In this document: positions 6,321 to 16,121 of the stretch, one piece after another
Numbering within the stretch: position 1 is the first letter of the stretch
Layout: every line of letters begins with the position of its first letter
From: Rhodanobacteraceae bacterium
Lineage (GTDB): Bacteria > Pseudomonadota > Gammaproteobacteria > Xanthomonadales > SZUA-5
DNA length: 64,000 nt
Direction of reading: 5' to 3'
Assembly: GCA_016717705.1 (NCBI GenBank)
Contig: JADKFD010000036.1
Location: 1 to 64,000 of the forward strand
Made by a program: the position numbers and the translations under genes
The notes under the pieces: generated by a model
Seen by the model: the letters and a program-made list of their open reading frames with translations, nothing else
Database searches by the model: none
Told to the model about the DNA's origin: nothing

Positions 6321-9287
6321 TTAGGCCCGATGCTCCTTCTCGGTCCACGCTCTGGCCGCGCGCACGTCCAACGACATAGCCCTCACAATGGCCGCGAGGA
6401 GGTTGCTCAGCCCGTGATTCACGCGGCGCTGGTAGGCGTCGTACATGTCCCACACGAGTCTTCCCGCCGTCAGATAAGACGCTTGCAGATCGACCGTGTG
6501 GTGCGCGCTGGCGACGTTCAGCAGTTGGGTGCCGCTGTACAGATCGGCCAAACCTTCGCTGGCCACCAGCAGGCGTCCCAGCGCACGGTCGCGGGCAGCA
6601 TGCACCGCAGCAGTTGCCGGCTGCGCCGAGCTCCAGTTCGACAGCAACGCCCGCGCGTTGGTGGTCGTGTATTTCTGCACCTGGATATCGGTGGTCTCGA
6701 GCCGGACGAGTTCAGCGTCCAGCCGCGCGTGCAAGTCGACCGGCAGCACCAGCGACGTTGCGCCCAGATTGGCTGGCACGACCGCCTGATACGCCCGTTG
6801 CAGCCCGAATCCCGCGAGTCTCAGCGTGTACGGCTGCGATAGATTGACCGCCGCGTTGAAGGAGAAATTGCCCTGGGCGTTGCTGGTCGCCGTGTCGATG
6901 ACCTGCGCGCCTGAAAGCAGGGTGACGCTGACCCCGGCAAGTCCAGTTGCGGCGGGATCGCCGAAGCGGTCGGCATCGCGAACGCTGAACGTCGGCGGCG
7001 TGACTCCCGGCGGCGCCGCGATGAAGGTACCGAAGGCGAATGGTGAGGTTCCCACTGCCACCGTGGCCACCACCGTGTTGCTGCTGGTGGCAATGACCGA
7101 GACGTCGTTGCTGACTAAGTTGGCCACGTAAACATGGCTGCCGCTCGGATTGACGGAAATGCCGAGTGGAGCGGCTCCCACCGCGACGTTGGCTATGCTG
7201 GCGTTGCTGGCAAGGTCGACGACGCGGACCGTATTGCTGCCGGTCACCGCCACGTAGGCGCGGGTGCCGCTGGCGTTGATGGCGATACCGGTCTGGGGAC
7301 CGCCTACGTTAATGGTGTCGACAACGGTGTTGGTGGCGGTATCGATCACCGAAACAAAGGCGATGCCGCCACTGCCTCTGGTCACATAGACGCGGGTGCC
7401 CGAGGGGTTGATGGCAACGCCATGTGGAGAGTTGGCGACCGCCACGGTGGCCACAACCACGTTGGTGGCGCTGTCGATCACCGAGACGCTGTTGGACTCG
7501 TTGTTTGCAACATAGACCCGCGTGCCTGACGGATTGACCACGACGCCACGCGGAAACGATCCGACGGCCACGGTTGCCACAAACGCGTTGGTAGCTGCAT
7601 CGAAGACGCTGACGTTGTCGGTTCCCTCATTGGTCACGTAAAGGCGGGTTCCGGCCGGGTTGCCCGCCAGGCTATACGTACCCCTGCCGGTAACCATGTT
7701 ATCGATTACGGTGTTGGTTGCCGTATCGATCACCGAGACGCTGCCGTTGATGAAGTTGGGGCCGTTGAGGTAATTGCTCACATAGACCCGGGTCCCTGCC
7801 GGGTTCACGGTGACGCCACCAGGCTCGTCGCCGACGCCGACCGTCGCGACCACCGTGTTGGTCACGGTGTCGATCACCGAGACGTTGTTGTTGGCCGAGT
7901 TGGGAATGTAGGCAAATGCTTGTTGCACCTGTGGCGCCTGTGGCGTCACGCTGACGCTGGCCGACGCCGGACCGTCGCCGATCCCGTTGGTAGCGACGAC
8001 CGAACAACCGTAGGCGGTGCCGTTGGTCAATCCATCGACGGTAATCGGCGAGGCCGCGCCGCTATCGCTGATGCTGCCCGGATTGCAGGTGGCGGTGTAG
8101 CCGATGATCGGCGATCCGCCATCGGATGCCGGGGCGGTGAAATTGATTGTCGCCGTGCCATTGCCAGGCGTCGCGCTTCCGATCCCCGGTGCACCCGGTG
8201 CGGTCGCCGCGGCGGGCAAAGTGGCGATGAACAGTCCGAAGGCCGCGGGGCCGCCACCAACACCGATCGTCGTGGTCACGCTATTGGTCGCGGTGTCGAT
8301 GACCGAAACATTGCCGCTGCTGGTGTTGGCGACATAGACATGGGTACCGGCCGGATTGACCGACACCCCGCGCGGACTGGTTCCCGCCGCCACCGTGGCG
8401 ACCACGGTGTTGCTGGCGGTATCGATCACCGAGACATTGCCGCTGGTCGAATTCGCCACATAGGCGCGGGTCCCGGCCGGATTGATCGCCACGCCGCGGG
8501 GTGCAGTGCCGACCGGAATGGTCGCGATCACCGCATTGCTGGCGGTATCGATCACCGAAACGTTGTTGCTGCTGAAATTGCCGACATAGGCACGCGTGCC
8601 GGCAGGGTTGACGGCCACCCCCTCCGGCTGGGTGCCGACCGGCACCACTGCGATCACGCTGTTGCTGGTCGTATTGATGATGGAGATATCGTTGCTGAGC
8701 CCGCCCGCCACGTAAACGCGAGTTCCCGCCGGATTGACCGCAAGGCCGCGTGGGCTGCTGCCCACGGCCAGCACGGTTGCGATCACGCCGTTGTCGGCGG
8801 TATCGATCACCGACACGCTGCTGCTGGTGCGATTGGCGACATAGGCGCGGGTGCCTGCCGGATTCACGGCGACACCGATCGGGCCGGTGCCGACGGCGAT
8901 CGTCGCCAGCACGGCGTTGCTCGCGGTGTCGATGACCGACACATTGCTGCTGGAGAAATTGCCCACATAGGCGCGCGTGCCCGCCGGATTGACGCCGACG
9001 CCGAAGGGGTTGTCGCCGACGGCGACGGTCGCCACCACCGTGTTGCTGCTGGTGTCGATCACCGAGACATTGTCGGTGCTCTGGTTGCTGATGTAGGCGT
9101 ACACATCCTGCGCACCGCGGTCCTTGACCAGGTCCGCGGCGAACGAGGGGTTCGCCAGCAGCGACAACTGCAGCAGCGCGTGCAGCCAGGCGGTCGATCT
9201 GATGGAGGCCTTCCGGCTGGTGGACACCTGTAGCTGAGTTGTCGCGAGCGACCCTGGACCCGGGTCTGATTCTGAATAGTCGAACAT
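6321..9287 (-). CDS. Secreted double YVTN beta-propeller protein with FN3 and carboxypeptidase-regulatory-like domains
   Basis: A 988-residue product from the ATG at 9287, which has AGGGGA 7 bases upstream; the longer frame to 9404 lacks one. After a late-starting signal peptide (AWLHALLQLSLLANPSFAAD) come seven YVTN repeats of about 42 residues (pattern AYVANSTSGNVSVIDTASN), then one fibronectin type III domain (PGNGTATINFTAPASDGGSP). A second set of seven YVTN repeats follows, then a carboxypeptidase-regulatory-like domain (GVSVTLLSGAQVIDTATSN) and a helical region. Seven plus seven repeats imply two complete propellers. YVTN proteins are surface or secreted binding scaffolds. The in-frame TAA at 6321 truncates it before the tail-bearing region downstream. 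Confidence 0.85.
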   Translation of the reverse strand: MFDYSESDPGPGSLATTQLQVSTSRKASIRSTAWLHALLQLSLLANPSFAADLVKDRGAQDVYAYISNQSTDNVSVIDTSSNTVVATVAVGDNPFGVGVNPAGTRAYVGNFSSSNVSVIDTASNAVLATIAVGTGPIGVAVNPAGTRAYVANRTSSSVSVIDTADNGVIATVLAVGSSPRGLAVNPAGTRVYVAGGLSNDISIINTTSNSVIAVVPVGTQPEGVAVNPAGTRAYVGNFSSNNVSVIDTASNAVIATIPVGTAPRGVAINPAGTRAYVANSTSGNVSVIDTASNTVVATVAAGTSPRGVSVNPAGTHVYVANTSSGNVSVIDTATNSVTTTIGVGGGPAAFGLFIATLPAAATAPGAPGIGSATPGNGTATINFTAPASDGGSPIIGYTATCNPGSISDSGAASPITVDGLTNGTAYGCSVVATNGIGDGPASASVSVTPQAPQVQQAFAYIPNSANNNVSVIDTVTNTVVATVGVGDEPGGVTVNPAGTRVYVSNYLNGPNFINGSVSVIDTATNTVIDNMVTGRGTYSLAGNPAGTRLYVTNEGTDNVSVFDAATNAFVATVAVGSFPRGVVVNPSGTRVYVANNESNSVSVIDSATNVVVATVAVANSPHGVAINPSGTRVYVTRGSGGIAFVSVIDTATNTVVDTINVGGPQTGIAINASGTRAYVAVTGSNTVRVVDLASNASIANVAVGAAPLGISVNPSGSHVYVANLVSNDVSVIATSSNTVVATVAVGTSPFAFGTFIAAPPGVTPPTFSVRDADRFGDPAATGLAGVSVTLLSGAQVIDTATSNAQGNFSFNAAVNLSQPYTLRLAGFGLQRAYQAVVPANLGATSLVLPVDLHARLDAELVRLETTDIQVQKYTTTNARALLSNWSSAQPATAAVHAARDRALGRLLVASEGLADLYSGTQLLNVASAHHTVDLQASYLTAGRLVWDMYDAYQRRVNHGLSNLLAAIVRAMSLDVRAARAWTEKEHRA

Positions 9288-9501
9288 GGCGCTTCCCCTG
9301 GGCAGAGTGCGTTGCAGTGACCGACACGACTCAAACGGGCGAACTTCCAGGCGCGGCGCGCTGACAAGCTCGGCGATATCGGCTGCGGTCAGAGTCCCAA
9401 GCACGCTTTGGCGCCCAAAGCGCTCACGTCGACCTCAAGATGCGTCCACGCAATTGGGCGACCGCCTATGGCAAACCGGGTGAGGCGGAAAATGGGTGGA
9501 T

Positions 9502-9637
9502 GGAACCCGCACGCGCCTCATCGTGAGGATTCCACCGCTTGCTGCGAGCGTGTCGACGGTTGGACGGCGGAATCCGCGCACGGATTCGACGGTGGAACCG
9601 CAAACTCAGGTGGCGCGGCTTTCGCCTGGGCCTACTG
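9502..9637. repeat. Dispersed intergenic repeat, copy B
   Basis: Second copy of the roughly 135-base element at 4735-4871, same orientation, lying in the 473-base gap 9288-9760 between two secreted-protein genes. Apart from it I see no gene in this gap. Conservation is spread along the element rather than confined to a palindrome, unlike the short REP units at 51.9 and 61.7 kb. Confidence 0.65.
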
Positions 9638-9760
9638 GACCCACCAACGCTACGCCCGGATCATCGTGCGCGAGGTGCAGCCGGCCGATGCGGGACCCGG
9701 CAACACTTAGAAGAGCTGCCGGGTCGATTGGCGGTCACGATTGACGGAAACGCCGTCGGT

Positions 9761-12230
9761 TCACTCCAGGCCGTTGGCAAAGATCTGCTGCGCCTGCACG
9801 GTGACGCATGAAGAGAACTCGCTGGTATTGCCCTCCGGATCCGTCGCGGTGGCGGTGACCACGGATCCGAGCGGCAGATCGGCAAGCGCGATCGAGGCCT
9901 GACGTTGTTCGCTGGAGATGCCGCCCAGGTTGATCGTCAGCGTCAGCAGGTGATCTTCGCCCTCGCCGTTGCCACTGCTGTCGCAGGCCGCTGAGCGGTA
10001 AAACTCGAAGTAATAGGGCAGCTGGCGTGGAGTGGTCGGCACGTCGAGGCGAAAATCCACTTCGACGGAAGCGCCGTCGACCACCGCACGCTGCAGTTCC
10101 GGGAAGTTCTGCAGTCCGTTGGGGCCAGTGTCGATGTCGTCCGGGTCATTGGCGGTGACGCCAACGGCGCCGAGATCGATGCCGAGGAAAGCGCTGGCCA
10201 GAATCGAGTTGTGGCGCACGCTGAGCGGTGCGAAACCCACCGTTGAGTGCTTCACGCCCACGTTGTTTCCGCGGATCAGATTGGCGCCCTCGGGCGTTCC
10301 GTCGCCAACCAGCACCGGCGCCTTCGACGTGGACGGCACGATGGTTTGCACCCCGATGGCATTGCTCAGGGTCGGACGGCCGATCTCGTTGCGGAGAATG
10401 CGCGCGCCCGCCTCTCTGACAATGACGCCGGAGGACTGCCCACCTGCGATCAGATTGCTCTGCGCGGTCAAGTTTTCCGCCGATCAGTGCATTGCTGGCG
10501 CCCGCGGCAACCACCACGGCGTTGGTGTGCGCGTGGCGCACGCTCGCCGTGGCATTGGTGCCGATGATGCATCCCTGCACCGCGACGGAGGCCGCCTGCA
10601 CACTCACCGAGGCGCTGTCGAAACGGTTGATCACCAGCCCGCGCACCACGCTTTGTGCGCCCTGCAGGACCAGCCCGGTGGCCGAGACGCCCGCCGCGAC
10701 ACCATTGAGTTCGATGCGCAGTTGCGCATTGCCCGGCAGCGTGGTCGCCGTATTCACCGCCGCGCCCGGCTGGGTGTAGCCATCGATCAGCGTCTGTCCG
10801 GTCAGCGCCGGCAGCGGCGAGGTCGGGGCGATGCTCTGCACACCGGCGGCGGGGATGTTGAAGTGGATGCGGTCGGCGCCAGCCTGGGCATTCGCTGCGA
10901 TGATCGCCTCGCGCAGGCTGCAGTCGGCGTTACACACGCCATCGGAGGTGTCGGCGGTCTTGCTGACGACGAAGGGCGCCGGCTCGGTGAGCGCCAGGCA
11001 CGGCGAGAACTCCGAGCTATTGCCCTGGTTGTCGGTGGCGGTCAGCGTGATGAAGGCGCCGAACGGAATCGGCCTGGCACTGGTGATGTTGCCGGAGAAG
11101 CTCTCCACGCTGCCGTTGGCCGAGGCGAAGGACAAGGTTCCGAGCGCGATCTCGCCGCTGCGGTGCGTGGCGCTGTCGCAACTGCTGCTGGCAAAGGCGC
11201 TGATGGTGTAAATCATGAAAAGGTTGCCGGCGGGGCGATCCAGCGTGCCGCTGATCGAGATGCCGCTGGCGCTGCGCGTGGCGGCCGTCGGCAGCGGGTG
11301 GTTCTGCAGGTTGTTGGAGCCGCTGTCGGCGTCGTCGGGATCGTTCGCGGTGATGCCATCGGTGGTGCTGCCGGACGCCAGGTCGATGCCGAGGCCGCCC
11401 AGGTCTTCGAAATCGTTGTTGCCCAGGTTGACCCGGTTTGCCGACTGCAGCACGGCGATGCCGGTGGTGGAGCCCATCAGGCGATTGGCGCGCAGTGTGC
11501 CGATCAGCGTCTGGTCGGCGGCCGCCGGACCGTTCACGCGGATACCGACGGTTCCGCTCGACAGGACGAGGGGACGCCCGTGGCGATCGCCACCGATCAC
11601 GTTGCCATCGATCACCGCACCCACGGCGTTCACGTCGATGGCGAAGAATCCGGCGATCAGATTGCGATCGGCCGGCTGCGTGCCGCCGATGGTGGCAGCC
11701 GGGATGCTCAAGCCCAGTCCGCCGGTGGTGCTGGGCTTGCTGACCCCGTCTGCGCGCAAGCCGATGAAATTGCCACGCACGGTCACCGCACCAGGATTGG
11801 GGCAAGTGGCTTGCAGCGCCAGATCGTCACCAATGAAGCCGGACAGCGACAATCCGCGCACCAGCGTGGGCCCGCCGCACACGCGCAGCCCGGTGCCCGC
11901 ACCGTTGCCGTCCAGTTCGATCAGGATCACCGCATTGCTGCCCTCGGCCAGGGTGTTGGGAGCCGCGCCCGGCTGGGTGTAGCCGTCGATCGTCAGCGCT
12001 TCGGTGACGGTGCCGAAGCCGATGCCACTGGGCTGGATCCGGTGCGGTCCGTTGCCCGGGATGGCGAAGGCGATGGTATCGGCACCGGCGGCGGCGTTCG
12101 CTGCATCGACGGCTTCGCGCAAGCTCCCGGCGCCAAGTCCGGCTGTGGTGGTCACGGTGAAGGTTGCAGCGGCGATCGTGGTGGTCGACAGACACAGCAG
12201 GCAGGCGAGCACGGTGTGCGGCAGGCGCAT
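9761..12230 (-). CDS. Secreted CSLREA right-handed beta-helix protein (frameshifted), G-L-E tail
   Basis: Starts at ATG 12230 with a signal peptide (LPHTVLACLLCLSTTTIAA). Two similar modules follow, each opening with a CSLREA-type motif (GSLREAVDAANAAAGADTI and CSLREAIIAANAQAGADRI) and continuing as parallel beta-helix repeats with phrases such as LIDGYTQPGAAVNT, TANDPDD and ATDNQGNSSEFSPC. The frame breaks at a run of four A residues (plus-strand TTTT at 10473-10476); with three A the text reads IGGNLTAQSNLIAGG without interruption. The restored protein is about 822 residues and ends QQIFANGLE. Beta-helix proteins are usually surface or secreted carbohydrate-interacting proteins. The indel is probably a sequencing error. 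Confidence 0.75.
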
Positions 12231-12420
12231 GGCGGCAAATCCCGTTGGGTGACGGGTCAACGCTATCGCTTCGAAGCGGCCGGCATTGCACATCAGGTTG
12301 CCAGCGGTTGTCCGGATGATGCAAATCACGCCTGCGCGGCCCGATCGGGTTCCGCTGGAGCCTGGATGACGCCTGCCCGCTGTGTCTAGCACGGCTGCGG
12401 GCCGCGACAGCGTAGCCGGG

Positions 12421-12512
12421 CCACATGCACCGCCCCGGGGCGCGCTTCTGGGTGCGCCAATCGCGCGCGAGATTGACCAGAATGCGCCATATCATGGTCT
12501 CTGCCGGACAGC
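12421..12512 (-). pseudogene. Relic of a TIGR02999-type ECF sigma factor gene
   Basis: About 90 bases on the minus strand translate to TMIWRILVNLARDWRTQKR then GRCMW. This matches the region-2 segment MMRRILVNHARDRRAEKR of the intact sigma factor at 595-1185. The DNA also aligns (plus strand CCACATGCACCGCCCCGG, then GATTGACCAG and ATGCGCC). No region 4 and no full-length frame are present, so this is a fragment. It sits just upstream of the secreted beta-helix gene, on the same strand. Confidence 0.6.
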
Positions 12513-12580
12513 GACCGGCGACGGCAGGCTTGCGGCTCGTGCCGCGTCGATCAGCAAATCCGTATCTGGAAAGGGAATCG

Positions 12581-13528
12581 ATGCACCCACGCAACCGCCA
12601 CCAGGATCGCTACGAGTTCACCCGGCTGACCCGCGAGCTGCCGGCTTTGAAGCCCTTTGTGGTGCGCACGCCAGACGGCCAGCCAAGCATCGACTTTGGC
12701 GATCCGACGGCAGTGCGCATGCTCAACAGGGCACTGATGCAAAGCCAGTACGGCATTGCCGGTTGGCAGTTCCCGGCGGGCTATCTGTGCCCACCGATCC
12801 CCGGACGTGCCGACTACCTGCACGGTCTGGCCGACCTGCTGGCGCAGGACAACGGCGGCGCGATCCCGCGCGGCGGCGCGATCTGCGCGCTCGACATCGG
12901 CACCGGCGCCAGTTGCATCTATCCCCTGCTCGGCCATGTCGACTATGGCTGGCGTTTCGTGGGCACGGAGATCGACAGCGCTGCGCTGGCTTCGGCGGCC
13001 GCCATCATTGCCGCCAATTCCGGCCTCAGGGCAGCCGTTGAACTCCGCCTGCAGCCCGATCCGACGCTGATCCTCAAAGGCGTCGTCCAGCCCGGCGAGC
13101 GCTTCGACCTGACGCTGTGCAATCCGCCCTTCCACGCCTCGGCGGCTGAAGCCGCGCAAGGCAGCGCGCGCAAGTGGCAGAACCTGGGCCGCAGCGGCGG
13201 CCCCAGATCACGGCCCGCGCGCAATTTCGGGGGCCACGCCCACGAACTCTGGTGTCGCGGCGGCGAACTCGGCTTCGTGGGTCAGATGATCAAGGAGAGC
13301 GCGGAGTTGGCCAGTTCGGTGTACTGGTTCAGCAGCCTGATCGCCAACGGGGCACATTTGGCGCCGCTGAAGCAGCAGTTGCAAAAAGCCGGCGCGCAGC
13401 AGGTGCAATCCGTGGCCATGGCGCAGGGACAGAAGCAGAGCCGCTTTCTGGCCTGGACCTTTCTTGATGCCGGGCAGCGCGCGGCGTGGCGACAGCAACG
13501 CTGGACCGGTGCTGGCGAGCAGACGTAG
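12581..13528 (+). CDS. rlmF: 23S rRNA (adenine-1618-N6)-methyltransferase
   Basis: A 315-residue protein starting MHPRNRHQDRYEF at an ATG preceded by AAGGGA; the frame runs 5' into the sigma-factor relic, so the downstream start is chosen. It has the family's N-terminal RNA-recognition part (LKPFVVRTPDGQPSIDF), the SAM-binding motif (ALDIGTGASCIYPLLG), the acidic strand end (GTEID) and the N6-adenine methyltransferase motif NPPF in LTLCNPPFHAS. The protein methylates A1618 of 23S rRNA. Length fits the family. It is a single gene, convergent with the EAL-domain gene downstream. Confidence 0.93.
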   Translation: MHPRNRHQDRYEFTRLTRELPALKPFVVRTPDGQPSIDFGDPTAVRMLNRALMQSQYGIAGWQFPAGYLCPPIPGRADYLHGLADLLAQDNGGAIPRGGAICALDIGTGASCIYPLLGHVDYGWRFVGTEIDSAALASAAAIIAANSGLRAAVELRLQPDPTLILKGVVQPGERFDLTLCNPPFHASAAEAAQGSARKWQNLGRSGGPRSRPARNFGGHAHELWCRGGELGFVGQMIKESAELASSVYWFSSLIANGAHLAPLKQQLQKAGAQQVQSVAMAQGQKQSRFLAWTFLDAGQRAAWRQQRWTGAGEQT

Positions 13529-13555
13529 CGCGGCCCCGGCGCGCGCGTGCCCGGC

Positions 13556-14644
13556 CTACGACAAGGACTCGACGGCAGCGACCATCGGCAGCCGCCGATC
13601 CTCGCGCAACATCGACTCGACCTGCGCGAGCGGCAGCGGCGGGCTGAAGTAGTAGCCCTGGATGTAGTCGCATTGATGCTGCTGCAGCGAATGCAGCTGC
13701 GCCAGCGTCTCGACGCCCTCGGCGACCACTGCGATCTTCAGGCTGTGAGCCATGCAGATGATCGCCAGCACAATGGCGGAGGCGTCGGCGTTGCGGGTCA
13801 GATCGCGGATGAAGGCAATATCGATCTTCAGCGTATCGATGGGGAATCGCCGCAAATAGGCCAGGCTGGAATAGCCGGTGCCGAAATCGTCGATCGAAAT
13901 CTGCACGCCGCAGCGACGCAGATTGGTGAGACTTGCCATCGTGCGCTCGGTGTTGGCCATCAGCGAACTCTCGGTCAGCTCCAGCTCCAGCAATTCTCCG
14001 GCGATGCAGTTGTCCTCGATCGCGGCGAGCGTATCGCCCTCCAGATCGCCTTCGATGAACTGCCGCCCGGACACGTTGACGGACACCCGTACCGGCCCGA
14101 TATCGGAACGCAGCCATAGACCGATCTGCTTGCAGGCGGCAGCGATCACCGCCCTGCCGACGCGAATGATCAGTCCGGTGTCTTCCAGTACCGAAATGAA
14201 CTGCTGCGGCGGCACCAGGCCGTAACCCGGCCGCTGCCAGCGAATGAGCGCCTCGAACCCGGCGATCCGGCCGCTGTCGATCTGCGCCTTCGGCTGATAG
14301 TGCAATACAAACTGGTCATCATCGACAGCGACGCGCAAGGCAGCCTCAAGCTCCGCGCGCGCCAGAATCTCGACATTCATCTGTGGCGTGAAAAAGCGGA
14401 AGGTGTCGCGACCGGCCTGTTTGGCGCGATACATGGCCACATCGGAATACTTGATCAGCGTATCGAGATCAGTGGCATCGACCGGATAGATCGCCATTCC
14501 GATGCTCGCGGTCACGACCACACGGTTGCCGTCGAGATTGAACGGCGCACGCAGGATTTCGCGGATGGCGGTCGCCACGTCTCCGGCGCTGTCCTGTCCC
14601 TCGCGCAAGGCCAGAGTCAGCGAGAATTCACTGTTGCAAGGCAT
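13556..14644 (-). CDS. EAL-domain c-di-GMP phosphodiesterase with truncated GGDEF domain
   Basis: A 362-residue frame. Residues 1-100 are the second half of a GGDEF domain (VVVTASIGMAIYPVDA, then SDVAMYRAKQAGR). Homology begins exactly at the EF of the GGDEF signature, which here reads CNSEFSLTLA, so the cyclase active site is gone. The EAL domain appears intact: FEALIRW, ELTESSL, IDDFGTGYSSL, KIDIAFIRD, VAEGVET and YIQGYYFSPP. It should hydrolyse c-di-GMP. The first codons overlap the end of the receiver gene upstream, which looks like a deletion junction or chimera replacing an earlier sensor and GGDEF N-half. The start codon is uncertain. Confidence 0.8.
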   Translation of the reverse strand: MPCNSEFSLTLALREGQDSAGDVATAIREILRAPFNLDGNRVVVTASIGMAIYPVDATDLDTLIKYSDVAMYRAKQAGRDTFRFFTPQMNVEILARAELEAALRVAVDDDQFVLHYQPKAQIDSGRIAGFEALIRWQRPGYGLVPPQQFISVLEDTGLIIRVGRAVIAAACKQIGLWLRSDIGPVRVSVNVSGRQFIEGDLEGDTLAAIEDNCIAGELLELELTESSLMANTERTMASLTNLRRCGVQISIDDFGTGYSSLAYLRRFPIDTLKIDIAFIRDLTRNADASAIVLAIICMAHSLKIAVVAEGVETLAQLHSLQQHQCDYIQGYYFSPPLPLAQVESMLREDRRLPMVAAVESLS

Positions 14645-15475
14645 GCCGGACTTCGGAGATGAAGCTGGCGCGGTTGAAATGGGCCTTCTTGACGATATGG
14701 ATGGCGCCCCCGTTGTGGTCGCTCAAGGCTGCGAGATCGAAGGCGGTGACTTCCTTGGCGGTCACCACCAGGATCGGAATCCTGGCGGTCTCGGCGTCGC
14801 CGCGCAGCGCCTCGACGACGTCGAAGCCACTGATCCCGGGCATCGTCAGGTCCAGCAAGATCAAATCGAGCCGCTTGCGCCGCGCCATGTCGATGGCATC
14901 GTTGCCACTGTAGGCGCGCATCACCGCGTAAGCAGGCGGTGGCAGCAGCGCAGCGATCACCTCAACCGCTTTGGGATCGTCGTCGACCACCAGGATCGAA
15001 TGCACCAGTTCGGCCGCGGGTTGCAGGCCGAGTTCAGTCAGCGACGCTTTCAGCTGGGCCCGGCCGATCGGCTTCTGCAGACCGCCGCACCGCCGCTGAG
15101 CGCCATGTTGGCGTCCGCCGGGCCGGCGATCATCACCACCGGCACCCGCGCGAGCGTCGAGTTTTCGCGCAGACGCAACAGAAACTCCCAGCCGCCAGCG
15201 CCGGGCAACTGATGATCGAGCGCGATCAGACTCAGTCGATTGCGCGACGCCAGGAGCAGCGCCGCCTCGGCACTGGCAGCACGCAACACGACAAAACCTT
15301 CGTCCTCCAGCAACAGTCGGATCAGAACGGCGGTGCGGTCGTCGGACTCGACGACCAGCGCGGTGCGCTCAAAAGCGGAGCTACCGACGGCCTCGCTCAT
15401 TGCACCCGATGCAAGGATGCCATCGACGCCGCCGTGCTTTTCGACGACCGCTTCGCTCGAAATCTGACTGGACAT
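14628..15475 (-). CDS. Two-receiver response regulator (frameshifted)
   Basis: Two CheY-like receivers in tandem. The first, from ATG 15475, has the acidic pair in LVVESDD and a probable phospho-acceptor Asp in LIALDHQLPG. The second has ILVVDDDPKAVEVI and the acceptor Asp in LILLDLTMPGISGFD, and ends EVRHALQQ. Near 15080 the first frame runs into a stop, while the next frame reads LQKPIGRAQLKASLTELGL straight into the second receiver; one missing base (CC read as C) would join them. A GTG at 15005 could start the second receiver alone. The downstream neighbour is an EAL phosphodiesterase, so the likely output is c-di-GMP turnover. Confidence 0.72.
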
Positions 15476-15833
15476 GGGGCGCCGCGCTCCGGGAATTCGA
15501 CTGCTCAAGTTCCCTTCGAACCCGTAATTCGCCGGGCAGTCGGGTGCGGGCAAGGTCTGCCGCTGCGTCTGCCACCCTGGGGCGAGCGCAACCGTGCAAG
15601 AGCGGTTGATTCTGGACGGATACCCACAGCCGTCTGTGCGCAAGCGAACATTGGGCATCGGCGCGGGCGGCCACGGCACGCGCATCACCTGGAGCGCGCC
15701 CGAAACTGCCCGAGTGCGGTTCGCTGCCGCACCGACCGCGGCGCCAGCGGCGTCTAGTCTGCATCCAGGGACGGAAATCCGCGCCGCTGCGCCCATCATG
15801 CCCGCATCAGAAGGCGGGATCAGGAGTCACGAA

Positions 15834-16079
15834 ATGATCTGGACCATACTCGTAGGCCTGCTGGCCGGTTTGCTGGCACGCATGCTCAAGCCGGGCAACG
15901 ATGACATGGGCATCATCATGACGACCGTGCTCGGCGTCTGCGGCGCCTTCGCCATGACTGCGGTGGGCCGATCGCTGGGCTGGTACGGCCCCGGCGACGC
16001 GGCCGGATTCGTCGGCGCTTTTGTCGGCGCTTTCGTGATCCTGTTGATCATCGGCGTCGTTCGTCGGCGCACCAGCTGA
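15834..16079 (+). CDS. GlsB/YeaQ/YmgE family stress-response membrane protein
   Basis: An 81-residue protein with AGGAG 7 bases before its ATG. It has the family pattern of three short hydrophobic segments with glycine zippers: MIWTILVGLLAGLLARML, MGIIMTTVLGVCGAFAM, then AGFVGAFVGAFVILLIIGVV with a basic end RRR. It is a small inner-membrane protein of the transglycosylase-associated family, often induced by envelope or acid stress; biochemical role not established. The 358-base gap upstream (15476-15833) separates it from the divergent receiver gene and holds no other gene I can support. Confidence 0.88.
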   Translation: MIWTILVGLLAGLLARMLKPGNDDMGIIMTTVLGVCGAFAMTAVGRSLGWYGPGDAAGFVGAFVGAFVILLIIGVVRRRTS

Positions 16080-16121
16080 ACAACGCAGCGGCGCGCGATG
16101 GCACGCCGCTCGCGCGCGAGC

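Noticed and set aside
10032..12389. Plus-strand frame of 785 codons
   Set aside because: Antisense shadow of the CSLREA beta-helix gene; it stays open across that gene's frameshift only by chance composition.
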